Notes: generated by a model not told the origin, from the sequence alone. A stretch of DNA of 64,000 bases from Psychrobacter glacincola (GCA_001411745.2 LIQB01000010.1:1-64000); one strand, 5' to 3'. Positions 1 through 8,855 are shown, numbered from the stretch's first letter. Numbers and translations: made by a program.

Positions 1-98
1 GAGCACTGTTCTTGCCATAATTTAGAGAGCCCTGTTTGAAATAGTCTCTTTATTTTAAAGCCTTTATACTTACTTTTACAGATTAGGGACACGCCCTA
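1..98. mobile_element. possible end of an IS-like element
   Basis: The sequence TTAGGGACACGCCCTA at 83-98 shares its last 11 bases (GACACGCCCTA) with the inverted-repeat termini of the MITE-like element at 31210-31383. This suggests that an element of the same terminal type ends here and extends left out of the window. No transposase can be seen in 98 bases, so this rests on the terminal match alone. The rest of 99-330 is AT-rich leader DNA before the first gene, with no other recognisable structure. Confidence 0.3.
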
Positions 99-330
99 GG
101 GAGCGTCGATATCCAAAAATGCTTTAATATATAAACGGCGTTTTCGACTTCACTACCTTTGTAACCTTTCATTTACCTATTCTACCTGCATATTAGCAAA
201 TCTACGATTTTCCTCACATAGCTCATACACTGGTAACATTTCGCGCTTACCTTTACGTCTATACAGTGCTTACAATGAGCTTATCAAAATTGATTAACTA
301 TTATAAATGATAATAAATTAGGAGAATAAT

Positions 331-585
331 ATGAGCTTTATTTGGATGATTATTGTAGGTCTGGTTGCAGGTTTATTGGCACGAGCCATCAAGCCAGGTA
401 GCGACCCGATGGGCTGGATAATGACGATTGTATTGGGTATCGTCGGTGCTTTATTAGGTGGCTTCTTAGCTGGTCTCATCGGTATAAATGCTGATGGCGG
501 ATTTACTGGTTTGATATTCTCAGTAATAGGTGCGATCATCCTGTTATTTATCTACGAGATGATTATGAGCAAACGTGGCGTATAA
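331..585 (+). CDS. GlsB/YeaQ/YmgE family stress-response membrane protein
   Basis: This is an 84-residue, very hydrophobic protein with three predicted membrane segments separated by short glycine-rich turns. The first begins at residue 3 (FIWMIIVGLVAGLLARAI). The pattern GLVAGLLARAIKPG, then a helix rich in G and L, then a final IIL-rich helix, is typical of the transglycosylase-associated/GlsB family. Those are small inner-membrane proteins linked to envelope or acid stress, with no proven biochemical activity. The start is fixed by AGGAG at 321-325. The gene stands alone and is followed by an intrinsic terminator at 726-757. The family call is firm; the function is not known. Confidence 0.85.
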   Translation: MSFIWMIIVGLVAGLLARAIKPGSDPMGWIMTIVLGIVGALLGGFLAGLIGINADGGFTGLIFSVIGAIILLFIYEMIMSKRGV

Positions 586-725
586 CTTTGCACTTTTGGT
601 CAGATGTTTTAGCTGCCCCAAGTGACTTTAATGACTCAGAAGTGATTTGATTTACTAAACTCAATTTACTAAAAAGCAGCTCTACTTATGCAAGTCAGAT
701 TACATCTAATCTAGCTTATATAAAT

Positions 726-757
726 CAAAAAGCCTTGCGAATTGCAGGGCTTTTTTA
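726..757 (+). terminator. intrinsic terminator
   Basis: AAGCCTTGC and GCAGGGCTT form a stem around a short AAT loop, followed by a T6 run. It lies 140 bases after the GlsB-type gene and before def. Confidence 0.7.
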
Positions 758-899
758 TGCCTATAATAAAAGCGACCTCCTTGATTTTTTACGATGATAA
801 AAAGCAATAATTGTGCGAAAGTATTGATAAGCATTACTTTTGTCCCCATTTATCCTATAATATCAACCCTATTTTATCCCTATCATTGAGGTGAGCGTT

Positions 900-1454
900 A
901 TGGCTTTACTCCCTATTTTAAATTACCCAGACCCGCGCCTGCGTACTATTGCTACGCCTGTTAAGGAAGTGACTGCTGAAATCAAAACCTTAATCGCTGA
1001 TATGATTGAGACGATGTATGAGGCACAAGGTATCGGTTTGGCGGCAAGCCAAGTGGATCGCCATATTCAGCTCATCGTCATGGATCTGTCCGAAGATAAA
1101 AATAGCCCTAGAGTTTTTATCAACCCAAAGGTGACACCATTGGTAGAAGAGAAACAGCCCTATGAAGAAGGTTGTTTGTCCGTACCTGAAGTCTATGACA
1201 GTGTTGAGCGCCCGAACAAAGTGCGTATTGAAGCCTTAGATGAGAATGGTCAAAAAATCGATGAAGAAGTAGAAGGCTTACTCGCGGTATGCATCCAACA
1301 TGAAATGGATCATTTAAATGGGGTCATATTCGTCGATTATTTATCACGTCTCAAGCAGACTCGTGCTCGCGATAAAGTGCGTAAAATCGTTAAAATACGC
1401 GAAAAACAAGGCGAACAAATGGTGGATAAACAGCCACAGCCCAGCCATTCTTAG
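900..1454 (+). CDS. def: peptide deformylase
   Basis: The enzyme removes the N-formyl group from nascent proteins in the cytoplasm, using a bound metal (Fe2+ in the family). All three signature motifs are present: GIGLAASQ at residues 44-51, EGCLS at 90-94 with metal-ligand Cys92, and QHEMDHLNG at 133-141 with metal ligands His134 and His138 and catalytic Glu135. At 184 residues the length is normal for bacterial type I deformylase. I start at ATG 900 because GAGGTGA at 888-894 sits five bases upstream. A GTG at 891 in the same frame lies inside that ribosome-binding site. No fmt gene follows, unlike the common def-fmt pair; the next gene is an unrelated decarboxylase. Confidence 0.97.
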   Translation: MALLPILNYPDPRLRTIATPVKEVTAEIKTLIADMIETMYEAQGIGLAASQVDRHIQLIVMDLSEDKNSPRVFINPKVTPLVEEKQPYEEGCLSVPEVYDSVERPNKVRIEALDENGQKIDEEVEGLLAVCIQHEMDHLNGVIFVDYLSRLKQTRARDKVRKIVKIREKQGEQMVDKQPQPSHS

Positions 1455-1612
1455 TCCATTCATCCTATAAGCTATTTTTACGTCATTTAATCAGCATGAA
1501 CGCAAGGTTTCATTACCTGTGAGATGCGTGATGACACTAATGTGAGATGACAATGACGTGATGCGAGCATTTACTCTTTAACACCTACTGTCTTTATTAA
1601 AGGTTCCCTACC

Positions 1613-2794
1613 ATGACCATGATCAAAATTGACCAATATTTTGACCCTGCCGGCTGGCAGAAATTCACTCAAGCTGCTGAAGGTCGCGAGACGCCATTTT
1701 TGGTCGTGGACCTTAGCCGTATCAAAACCAAATATCATGAAATGGTTGGGTTTTTTCCCAATGCTAAAATCCATTATGCAATGAAGGCCAGTCCTGCTGT
1801 TGAAGTGATTAACTTGCTTGCTGATCTTGGTTCAAACTTTGATTGTGCCTCCATCTATGAGCTTGATCGCGTACTAGACTGCGGCGTTGAGCCATCGCGT
1901 ATCTCTTATGGCAATACCATCAAAAAAGCGGAGCACGTCAAATACGCCTTTGAAAAAGGTATTGACTTGTATGCGACCGACTCAGAAGCGGATCTAAAAA
2001 ATATTGCCAAGCACGCCCCTGGTTCAAAAATCTTTGTGCGTATCTTAGTACAAGGCTCTGAGACCGCTGAATGGCCATTGTCTCGTAAGTTTGGTTGTCA
2101 TCCTAATATGGCGATTGAGCTGTTGATTCAAGCTCGTGATTTGGGTCTAGTGCCTTATGGCATCTCGTTCCACGTCGGTAGTCAGCAAAAAGACGTTGCC
2201 GCTTGGGATGATGCGCTAGCCAAGGTCAAATATATGTTTGACTGGATGAAAAACGAAGAAGATATTAAGCTACAAATGATCAATTTGGGTGGCGGCTTTC
2301 CAGCCAACTATATCAGTGAAGTGAACCCTATAAAAGTCTACGCTGAAGAGATTACTCGTTATTTGACAGACGACTATAGTGAAGAGGACATGCCTGAGAT
2401 TATCCTTGAGCCAGGTCGTTCATTGGTTGGCGGCTCAGGTGTATTGGTCAGTGATGTGGTGCTTATCTCGCGTAAGTCGCACACGGATTTAACGCGTTGG
2501 GTGTATACCGATGTGGGCTTATTCCAAGGCTTAATCGAGACTTTGGGAGAGGCCATCAAGTATCCGGTTTATACGCCTAAGATGGAAACGTCAACCAGCA
2601 AAGGCACTGTGGTACTGGCCGGTCCTACTTGTGATTCAACCGATATCATGTATGAAGAAGCGGGCTATCAATTGCCAGAGGAACTAGAGATTGGTGATAA
2701 AATATTTTGGTTGACCACGGGTGCGTATACTAACTCATACTCATCTATTGAGTTCAATGGTTTTCCACCGTTAGAAGTGATCTACGTTGACTAA
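1613..2794 (+). CDS. ornithine/lysine decarboxylase, fold-type III PLP enzyme
   Basis: This is a member of the eukaryote-like ornithine, diaminopimelate and arginine decarboxylase group. It has an alanine-racemase-type TIM barrel followed by a C-terminal beta domain. The PLP-binding Lys is Lys58 in HYAMKAS, phosphate binding is seen in GGGFPANY and EPGRSLVG, and the C-terminal catalytic element is GPTCDSTD with Cys340 and Asp341. That Cys-Asp pair is characteristic of ornithine decarboxylase. The most likely reaction is ornithine to putrescine, the first step of polyamine synthesis; lysine cannot be excluded as a substrate. At 393 residues it has normal length for the bacterial enzymes. A second in-frame ATG lies at 1619. 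The gene is a single transcription unit closed by the hairpin at 2818-2857. Confidence 0.9.
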   Translation: MTMIKIDQYFDPAGWQKFTQAAEGRETPFLVVDLSRIKTKYHEMVGFFPNAKIHYAMKASPAVEVINLLADLGSNFDCASIYELDRVLDCGVEPSRISYGNTIKKAEHVKYAFEKGIDLYATDSEADLKNIAKHAPGSKIFVRILVQGSETAEWPLSRKFGCHPNMAIELLIQARDLGLVPYGISFHVGSQQKDVAAWDDALAKVKYMFDWMKNEEDIKLQMINLGGGFPANYISEVNPIKVYAEEITRYLTDDYSEEDMPEIILEPGRSLVGGSGVLVSDVVLISRKSHTDLTRWVYTDVGLFQGLIETLGEAIKYPVYTPKMETSTSKGTVVLAGPTCDSTDIMYEEAGYQLPEELEIGDKIFWLTTGAYTNSYSSIEFNGFPPLEVIYVD

Positions 2795-2817
2795 TCTGTA
2801 ATAGATTATTGTCGATA

Positions 2818-2857
2818 AAAAAGCGCGATACTGCTCATCACAGTATCGCGCTTTTTT
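2818..2857. terminator. bidirectional intrinsic terminator
   Basis: A perfect 13-bp stem (AAGCGCGATACTG at 2821-2833, CAGTATCGCGCTT at 2841-2853) has a 7-base loop. A-runs on the left and T-runs on the right let it serve both the decarboxylase gene and the convergent secretin-like gene. Confidence 0.9.
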
Positions 2858-2887
2858 ATGCCAAAAACAATATAAGTGAATGCAAGA

Positions 2888-3841
2888 CTACTGCACCATT
2901 ATCCAAATTGGTGTGTTTTTAGTACTATCAATGGCACGATTGCTACCATCACTTGCGCGTTGATTTTGGCTACTTTGAGAGATTTGTCCGATAGTTACCC
3001 ATTGTCCACGTGGGATGATAATGGTCGTGTCTAATCGTTGACCTTGAATGGCATGATTACTATTTTTCTGAGAAGTTGAATAGGAGCGTGCGAGTTTTTC
3101 TTCAACTTGTGACAATGTTACTTCGACTTGACCAGTCGGTAATAATCTTGGCGTAACCGTGATGCCTTGCGTCGTTGGTAACAATACCTGCTGCTGAATG
3201 ACAATCTGTACTGAGGGACTTTTATAATTTGTATAACTATTTACATCGTAGGTTTGATTCAGCGCATAAAGCGTCCCTGTACTGATGCTGGCGGCACTAC
3301 CTGACAAGGTTTGTACTTGGTATAAATTATTTGTTTGCTGTTGGCTATTGCTCTGATGAATAATCCCTGACCCTTGAATACCACTATTGCTAATAATGAC
3401 CTGCCCTTGCTGAATATTACCTTGGACGCTGCTATTGTTGCCAACACGCACAGCGACCGTCAATGCCTGTGGCTGACCGTCAATCTGAGTCAATAACTGC
3501 TGTACCGCCTGATAGTTAGCGGCTGTCGTATGCAACACTAACTTGTCTTGATAGGTAGTAACTGTACCGCCGTCACGACTATTATTTAGTTGCTGACGAA
3601 CTGACGGCAATAATGCATCGCCACCATAGGTATGAATGACGTAGGTTTGAAAAGTCGCAGCTTGTGCGACTATTGGCACTACCGTCAAACTTAGGGCAAA
3701 TGCTATTTGGCTAGCGTAAAACGTGCTGTTGCTAGATTTGAGTGTCGTGACGATGTTGGCAGCTTTGATGCTTCTGGCACCCCTGACAACAGCCACAGTG
3801 CGACTAAAACCCACTATTAGATTCTTGCTAAACTTATCCAT
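2888..3841 (-). CDS. secretin-like exported protein
   Basis: This 317-residue protein has a signal peptide: a long basic N-region, then a hydrophobic stretch ending VAQA before ATFQ at about residue 62. The mature part opens with a secretin short-domain-like unit (TVTTYQDKLVLHTTAANYQAVQQLLTQID). A Gln/Ser/Asn-rich linker follows, then a beta-rich segment (GITVTPRLLPTGQVEVTLSQVEE, then RLDTTIIIPRGQWVTIG) that resembles the core of type II/III secretion secretins. It is far too short to be a full secretin, and no general-secretion or pilus genes adjoin it. It may be a periplasmic relative with another role. The start is supported by AGGAG ten bases upstream. The fold assignment is an inference from motif resemblance and the function is unknown. 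Confidence 0.65.
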   Translation of the reverse strand: MDKFSKNLIVGFSRTVAVVRGARSIKAANIVTTLKSSNSTFYASQIAFALSLTVVPIVAQAATFQTYVIHTYGGDALLPSVRQQLNNSRDGGTVTTYQDKLVLHTTAANYQAVQQLLTQIDGQPQALTVAVRVGNNSSVQGNIQQGQVIISNSGIQGSGIIHQSNSQQQTNNLYQVQTLSGSAASISTGTLYALNQTYDVNSYTNYKSPSVQIVIQQQVLLPTTQGITVTPRLLPTGQVEVTLSQVEEKLARSYSTSQKNSNHAIQGQRLDTTIIIPRGQWVTIGQISQSSQNQRASDGSNRAIDSTKNTPIWIMVQ

Positions 3842-3945
3842 GTCTAACTCCTAATAATCATTTCGCTTTATCAATAAGCCGTCCTCAGCAGCCACCAAAC
3901 AGCAAGCAAGAAACATTAATCACTCAAACCTTACTTGCTCAAAAA

Positions 3946-4794
3946 CTAATCATTTAAACCCAACACATCCTGCATATTATATTGCCCAACCTCTTGTTTG
4001 ATAACCCAAGTAGCGGCACGTACAGCACCCGCGGCAAAAGTCATACGCGCGCGGGCACGATGGGTAATTTCAACCACCTCACCATCGGCAATAAACATCA
4101 CGGTATGATCGCCAATGATTTCACCGCCGCGAATGGCATGAATACCAATAGTACCTGCTTTGCGTTCGCCCGTTTGTCCTTCGCGGCCATAAACAGCGAC
4201 GTCTTTTAGATTCTGTCCACGAGCTTCTGCCACGGCTTCTGCCATCATATATGCTGTGCCTGATGGCGCATCGATTTTATGCTTATGATGGGCTTCGATG
4301 ACTTCTACATCGGCATCCTCGCCAAATGCCTTCGCTGCCATGTTGAGCAATTTCAATGACAGATTAACACCTGTTGAATAGTTACCAGCATAGACAATCG
4401 CAATTTTCTCGCTGGCTTTTGCCAATACTTGCTCTTGCTGCTCATTGAACCCTGTCGTCCCAATAACCATCGCGACATTGTTTGCCGCGCAAATCTGCAT
4501 ATTTTGCTCAGTGGCATCAGGCAAGCTAAAGTCAATCAGTACATCGATGTCATTAATGACGGCTTTTAAATCATCGACAATCTGCACCTCTAAGCGACCG
4601 ATAGCGGCGACTTCGCCAGCATCGGCGCCGACAAGGCTTGATCCTTGACGTTCTATCGCGGCGCTTAATGTCGTTTGCGAGTTGTCTTGTACTGCCTCTA
4701 TTAGCATACGCCCCATACGACCACCAGCACCAATAACCCCGACTTTGATGGCTTGTTTATTTGTATTTTCTTGCGCTGTTATCTGTTGGCTCAT
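3946..4794 (-). CDS. dapB: 4-hydroxy-tetrahydrodipicolinate reductase
   Basis: DapB reduces 4-hydroxy-tetrahydrodipicolinate with NAD(P)H in the diaminopimelate/lysine pathway, in the cytoplasm. The N-terminal Rossmann loop GAGGRMG lies at about residues 22-28. The C-terminal substrate-binding and catalytic signature EAHHKHKIDAPSGTA includes the paired His169 and His170 and Lys173. The length of 282 residues is slightly over the usual 270 because of a short hydrophilic N-terminal tail. The start ATG has AGGA seven bases upstream. It lies downstream of dnaJ on the same strand, but a terminator-like hairpin separates the two, so it probably has its own promoter. Confidence 0.97.
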   Translation of the reverse strand: MSQQITAQENTNKQAIKVGVIGAGGRMGRMLIEAVQDNSQTTLSAAIERQGSSLVGADAGEVAAIGRLEVQIVDDLKAVINDIDVLIDFSLPDATEQNMQICAANNVAMVIGTTGFNEQQEQVLAKASEKIAIVYAGNYSTGVNLSLKLLNMAAKAFGEDADVEVIEAHHKHKIDAPSGTAYMMAEAVAEARGQNLKDVAVYGREGQTGERKAGTIGIHAIRGGEIIGDHTVMFIADGEVVEITHRARARMTFAAGAVRAATWVIKQEVGQYNMQDVLGLND

Positions 4795-4893
4795 ATTTTT
4801 ATCCTAAAAGCTCTATATTAATAAGAAAGGTTTTAAATGTTATGATGCTAAGTTTAGCAAATATCACCACCTGAATGGTTTTTTATAAACACA

Positions 4894-4937
4894 AGAAAAA
4901 GCCCAGATGTTTCACATGAAACTTCTGGGCTTACTTT
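4894..4937 (-). terminator. dnaJ terminator with a parS-like loop
   Basis: AAGCCCAGA (4899-4907) pairs with TCTGGGCTT (4924-4932), and on the minus strand the stem is followed by TTTTTCTTG. The loop is itself the near-palindrome GTTTCACATGAAAC, which can extend the hairpin. Terminator and ParB-site-like sequence therefore share the same bases. Confidence 0.8.
4908..4923. other. parS-like ParB site (variant)
   Basis: TGTTTCACATGAAACT matches the widely conserved chromosomal parS palindrome TGTTTCACGTGAAACA at 14 of 16 positions. The central CACGTG is changed to CACATG. It forms the loop of the dnaJ terminator. Confidence 0.5.
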
Positions 4938-4965
4938 AATTATAATTATTTAGCGATAGTCATTG

Positions 4966-6102
4966 TTAGTCAAACAAATCGCCAATCTTTTTAAAGAATG
5001 ACTTCTTATGTGGCGACTGCTGATGCTTGCTATCACCGTCGAGCGTATCTTGGAACTGGCGCAACAGGTCTTTTTGCTCGCGAGTTAAGTTCACTGGGGT
5101 TTCGATAACCACACGGCAAATCAAGTCACCTTTCATGGTGGTGCGTACTGGTGTCACGCCTTTGCCGCGTACACGTAGCAACTTACCACTTTGCGTGCCT
5201 TCTGCAACCTTAATTTTTACTTTACCATCTAGAGTTGGTATTTCGACCTCTTTACCCAGCGCCGCATCGGTGATGCTAACAGGCACATCCATATAGAGAT
5301 CCGCCCCCTGACGGGTAAAGACATTATGCGGTTTTACCCGTACTTCAACGTATAGGTCGCCATTTTGGACGCCCGCGCCGCCCGCTTCACCTTCGCCTGC
5401 TAGACGGACGCGATCACCATCATCAACACCCGCTGGGATAGACACTTCTAGCGTACGTGATTTGTCTTTAACGCCATTACCGTGACAGTCAGAGCACGGA
5501 TTTTTGATTTGTTTACCAGTGCCGCCACAATGTGGGCAAGCCTGCTGCACGGCAAAAAATCCTTGCTGCATACGCACTTGACCTTGTCCATGACAGGTCT
5601 GACAAGTCACGATATCAGAGGCATTTTTTGCCCCTTTACCATCGCACGTGTCGCAAGGCGCAGGCGCAGTGAAACTGATTTCTTTTTTACAGCCACGTAC
5701 CGCTTCTTCTAGCGTCAGCTCAATGACGTAACGCAAATCAGAACCACGGCGCGAACGTCCACCGCCGCTACCACGCTGCTGACCGAAGATATCGCCAAAG
5801 TTGCCGAAGATATCACCGAAAATGTCTTGGAAGTTGCCACCACCTGCACCGCCAAAGCCGCCGCCGCCCATACCATTTTCGAAGGCTGAATGACCCATGC
5901 GATCGTAAGCAGAGCGCTTCTCTTCGCTGCTTAGTACTTCGTAAGCCATGGATGCTTCTTTGAATTTATCCTCAGCATCTGGATCATCAGAGTTACGGTC
6001 AGGGTGATATTTCATAGCCAGCTTGCGGTAAGCTCGCTTAATTTCTTTGCTTTCAGCGGTCTTGCTCACACCTAATACTTCATAAAAATCGCGCTTACTC
6101 AT
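4966..6102 (-). CDS. dnaJ: chaperone protein DnaJ (Hsp40)
   Basis: DnaJ delivers substrates to DnaK and stimulates its ATPase. All parts of a type I J-protein are visible: an N-terminal J domain with the HPD tripeptide (KYHPDRN), a Gly/Phe-rich linker ([13 protein letters not shown]), and four CxxCxGxG zinc repeats ([32 protein letters not shown]). The C-terminal substrate-binding domains follow. I start at ATG 6102 ([11 protein letters not shown], 378 residues), because AGGAGAG lies just upstream and homologues begin there. A longer in-frame start at 6159 would add 19 unsupported residues. No dnaK or grpE lies in the window. Confidence 0.98.
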   Translation of the reverse strand: MSKRDFYEVLGVSKTAESKEIKRAYRKLAMKYHPDRNSDDPDAEDKFKEASMAYEVLSSEEKRSAYDRMGHSAFENGMGGGGFGGAGGGNFQDIFGDIFGNFGDIFGQQRGSGGGRSRRGSDLRYVIELTLEEAVRGCKKEISFTAPAPCDTCDGKGAKNASDIVTCQTCHGQGQVRMQQGFFAVQQACPHCGGTGKQIKNPCSDCHGNGVKDKSRTLEVSIPAGVDDGDRVRLAGEGEAGGAGVQNGDLYVEVRVKPHNVFTRQGADLYMDVPVSITDAALGKEVEIPTLDGKVKIKVAEGTQSGKLLRVRGKGVTPVRTTMKGDLICRVVIETPVNLTREQKDLLRQFQDTLDGDSKHQQSPHKKSFFKKIGDLFD

Positions 6103-6168
6103 GGGCTCTCCTATCGTCTTTACAGTCCACCGGACAGTCGATTCAGTAGTTCTAGTCAACCACCACCT

Positions 6169-6184
6169 TAATACGACTCACTAT
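6169..6184 (+). promoter_or_regulatory. T7 RNA-polymerase-promoter-like sequence
   Basis: TAATACGACTCACTAT is identical to positions -17 to -2 of the phage T7 class III promoter consensus. It is followed by GGC, as if the consensus A at -1 had been lost before the initiating GG. It points rightward, away from dnaJ. No T7-like polymerase is encoded in the window, so activity in the host is not implied. Confidence 0.4.
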
Positions 6185-6194
6185 GGCACTCAAA

Positions 6195-6210
6195 GGTTTC
6201 ACATGAAACA
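6195..6210. other. parS-like ParB site (variant)
   Basis: GGTTTCACATGAAACA matches the parS palindrome at 14 of 16 positions, with CACATG in the centre. Together with the copy at 4908 it brackets dnaJ. Confidence 0.5.
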
Positions 6211-6544
6211 TCATAAATAGTGAGAGAAAAGAGGTGATACTGCTATGAATCTTACAAGCGAATACGGCGGGATGCTGCTTAGCCAAATCAATTATTAAAA
6301 GTTTGCGCTATTTATGGAGATGCTATGGTGATTTATCAAGCGCTTAGGCAGGGAAAGTATCCACTATAGTGCGCTTGGCCATACAAAAAGGTTTTATTAA
6401 GGAATGAACAAAGGTTTTCATACCTTAAAAAGGCTCAGCCATGCTAATATTTATCGCTATATTTTTGGGGTTTTAGATTTATACTCACCAGTGTTAAATC
6501 TGCCTATCATTACGTTTTTGTTCTGCGATAAGGGTTTGATTTTT

Positions 6545-7198
6545 ATGAAGAAGCTGATTATTTTATTAATCGTCATTGCCGTCGCTGTCTATGCAGGCTC
6601 GCCCTATTACAGCGCTTATCAGCTTAAAAATGCCTATGACGCCAAAGATGGTGCGACTATCGCTGCCGCTATTGACTACGAACAAGTACGTCCAAGTATT
6701 CAAAATCAGCTGACCGATCAATTTGCGCTGACCATGACCAAATATCCATTGGTTGCTGAGTTGGGCGGCGAGCCATTAAAAGAAGCGGCGAACGGCTTTA
6801 TCACGCAGGCAGTCGATGGCGCTATCACGGCGCAAAATATCGAAAAATTGATAAACACTCAAGGCCAAGCCAATACGGCGACCAAAGAGCTGGCCGCTGC
6901 TTGGGCAATCGCCAGTAATCAAGTGGACTTAAAAAACCTGATTCAAAGTTTAATTATCAATCGCGGTGATATAAATGCCGTGGTCAAAAACCAGATGCAG
7001 CAAATTATGGAAAAACAAGCCGATGAGCTCGAACAGCAAGCTGCCCAAGGAACTGATAGTGACAAACCAAAATTAAGCTATTGCGGTATTAATTGCTTTA
7101 CCATTAGCGGTCAGGTAAAAGGTTATCCGCTCACCATCGAGATGCAGCGTAACGGCTTAATTGATTGGAAAATCGTTGATATCGTGTTGCCACAATAG
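6545..7198 (+). CDS. DUF2939 domain-containing protein
   Basis: The protein has 217 residues with a single N-terminal hydrophobic helix (MKKLIILLIVIAVAVYAGS) acting as signal anchor. The signature YYSAYQLKNAYDAKDGATIAAAIDYEQVRPSIQNQL follows and is diagnostic of DUF2939. The rest is a helical, Gln-rich domain ending in a short beta region with a Cys pair (YCGINCF). The function of the family is unknown. I start at ATG 6545 because the hydrophobic anchor begins there and AAGGG lies upstream. The 47 extra residues possible from 6404 look non-coding. Transcription ends at the hairpin at 7231-7268. Confidence 0.8.
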   Translation: MKKLIILLIVIAVAVYAGSPYYSAYQLKNAYDAKDGATIAAAIDYEQVRPSIQNQLTDQFALTMTKYPLVAELGGEPLKEAANGFITQAVDGAITAQNIEKLINTQGQANTATKELAAAWAIASNQVDLKNLIQSLIINRGDINAVVKNQMQQIMEKQADELEQQAAQGTDSDKPKLSYCGINCFTISGQVKGYPLTIEMQRNGLIDWKIVDIVLPQ

Positions 7199-7230
7199 AC
7201 TTGCTATCCTTAACGGTTATAGGTAATAAA

Positions 7231-7268
7231 AAAACCGCCACATAGATTAATTATGTGGCGATTTTTTT
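7231..7268. terminator. bidirectional intrinsic terminator
   Basis: CGCCACATA (7236-7244) pairs with TATGTGGCG (7252-7260) across a 7-base loop, with A-runs on the left and T7 on the right. It lies between convergent genes. Confidence 0.85.
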
Positions 7269-7354
7269 ATTAATATTAAGGAATATCATCTCTTAATACA
7301 TTTTTTATTCATAACTTTATTAAACATCTATGCAAGATTAAACATCTGTGTGAG

Positions 7355-8419
7355 CTACTGCACACCCAAAAATTCTAAAAACTCAGGACTCTCAAAGCTC
7401 GCTTGAAACAGCACGCCATCTTCACGGTAGATAGCAGGCGTTGCCATCACCGCAAGCCCTGCTGCTTTTTCACGATTGGGCGTCACATGATCGGCTGTAC
7501 AACTTGCTGGTGCAGGTGTCATCTCACCCTGCAACATTGCTTTATCAAAAGCTTTACGGCGGCTGTCCTCGTCATCTTGGCACCAAATGCCACGCATTTG
7601 CTCAGGGGACTGCTCGTATATCGGATAACCAATGGTTTTAACCGTCACACCTTTGGCATTAAGCATCGGTAGCTGTTGATGCAAGCGGCGGCAATAAGGA
7701 CAATTGACATCATTGGCCACATAAATAACCGCTCTCTCAGGGCCTGTCGCTGGATAATTAATCAGCTGGCTTTCATCTAAAGTCGCAAACACAGACTGAT
7801 TTTTACGCTTTTCAAACTGCTCATCGAGTCCGATGAATTGACCATTTTCGATGACAGAAATCTCGCCATCAGTAATATATTGTGCATCATCCGATAGTAG
7901 AAAAGGCACGCCTTCTAATGTCGCACCCCAAATCACGCCTGGCACTGCGGTATAAAAGAACGGCGTTTTGGCACTCATGTTTTTCAGCGCATCCATATTT
8001 GCCAATATATCAGCTTTAACACTCGCACTGACAGGTTTGCCTGACTGCGCACTGGTGCTACGCGCTGGTGTCTTGGTGACTACACGCTTGCTTGGATTCT
8101 TTTGTAGCTCGCCTTGAATGACATATTTGCCATCTTCAGTGATATGCAAAGGCAACTGCCCCGCCAAATTGACTTGATACATATTGGGTAAGTTGGACGG
8201 CACAATAGAGCTGATTTGTGTTTTGATCCCTGCCTGAGTGAGCAATTGGCGCAAGCGACTGTCAACAGACTTGCTAACGGTGCCAGCAGCTTTTGTATTT
8301 TGAGTACTCTGGCTGGCTTTTTGTTTAGTAGCGGCAGTATCACTAGACTGGGCACAAGCGGTGGTTGCCAATAACATAGCGCCAATTAAACTGGCAGATT
8401 TTAATAGAGATGATTTCAC
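7355..8419 (-). CDS. DsbC-like periplasmic thiol:disulfide interchange protein
   Basis: This is a 354-residue exported protein. The C-terminal half holds a thioredoxin-fold active site CPYC (NDVNCPYCRRLHQQLP) and a cis-Pro loop (MATPAIYREDG), as in the disulfide isomerases DsbC and DsbG. A second region resembles the DsbC N-terminal dimerisation domain (GVIWGATLEGVPFLLSDDAQYITDGEI). An earlier stretch repeats that type (QVNLAGQLPLHITEDGKYVIQGEL), so it may carry two such modules. I choose GTG 8419 as start (MKSSLLKSASLIGAMLL, a clear signal peptide) because AGGA lies eight bases upstream; a TTG at 8446 lacks a ribosome-binding site. ATTAC before AQS gives a weak lipobox, so a lipoprotein is possible. 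Confidence 0.8.
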   Translation of the reverse strand: MKSSLLKSASLIGAMLLATTACAQSSDTAATKQKASQSTQNTKAAGTVSKSVDSRLRQLLTQAGIKTQISSIVPSNLPNMYQVNLAGQLPLHITEDGKYVIQGELQKNPSKRVVTKTPARSTSAQSGKPVSASVKADILANMDALKNMSAKTPFFYTAVPGVIWGATLEGVPFLLSDDAQYITDGEISVIENGQFIGLDEQFEKRKNQSVFATLDESQLINYPATGPERAVIYVANDVNCPYCRRLHQQLPMLNAKGVTVKTIGYPIYEQSPEQMRGIWCQDDEDSRRKAFDKAMLQGEMTPAPASCTADHVTPNREKAAGLAVMATPAIYREDGVLFQASFESPEFLEFLGVQ

Positions 8420-8743
8420 AGAGACAGTCCTATCTGGTTTTAACAAAAACAGCTTTTAATAACAGCGCGTTTCAGTAACAACGATTTTTAATAACCTTTA
8501 ATTTTAACAACACTCAATCTTAAGAATAGTCGCTTCTAATAATGCTCGTTTCTAACAATAGCAAATTTTAATAAAGACAACGATATTATGTAAAAAAATA
8601 GATTAAAAAAAGATAGGCAGACTTTAGCACAAGGAATACTTTTGCAAAGGTTTAACGGCTCAATTTTGCAAAACTGCTACTGAGCTTTAAGAGATAGGCA
8701 ACACAGTGTGCACGCGAGACATAACAGGGTAAAAGTGATTGAT

Positions 8744-8782
8744 AAAAACTATAGTTAAAAACCATGGTCAAAAACTACGGTC
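8744..8782. repeat. three tandem 13-bp repeats
   Basis: AAAAACTATAGTT, AAAAACCATGGTC and AAAAACTACGGTC stand head to tail, exactly 13 bases each. They differ only by transitions in the ACYAYRGTY core. They lie directly beyond the rsuA terminator. Confidence 0.8.
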
Positions 8783-8811
8783 AAAAAAAGCAGCACACGT
8801 GAAGTGGCTGC
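8783..8811 (-). terminator. rsuA terminator
   Basis: On the minus strand GCAGCCAC pairs with GTGTGCTGC (one bulge), followed by T7 (8783-8789 on the plus strand as A7). It lies 45 bases after the rsuA stop codon. Confidence 0.7.
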
Positions 8812-8855
8812 TGATGGTAAAGAAGTGCTTGCGAGTTCATTTCAAGATGAAAAAC

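Larger units (their letters stand above)
6103..6544. other. dnaJ upstream region
   Basis: This 442-base divergent gap separates dnaJ and the DUF2939 gene. It carries a T7-promoter-like 16-mer at 6169-6184 and a parS-like site at 6195-6210. An in-frame extension of the DUF2939 gene runs back to 6404 but lacks a convincing start. I see no heat-shock promoter with good consensus for dnaJ. Confidence 0.5.
8420..8855. other. rsuA to dsbC-like intergenic region
   Basis: These 436 bases hold no gene. The part near the dsbC-like start has loosely repeated TTTTAATAAC-type words. The part near rsuA has three 13-bp tandem repeats and a terminator, listed separately. Confidence 0.5.
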
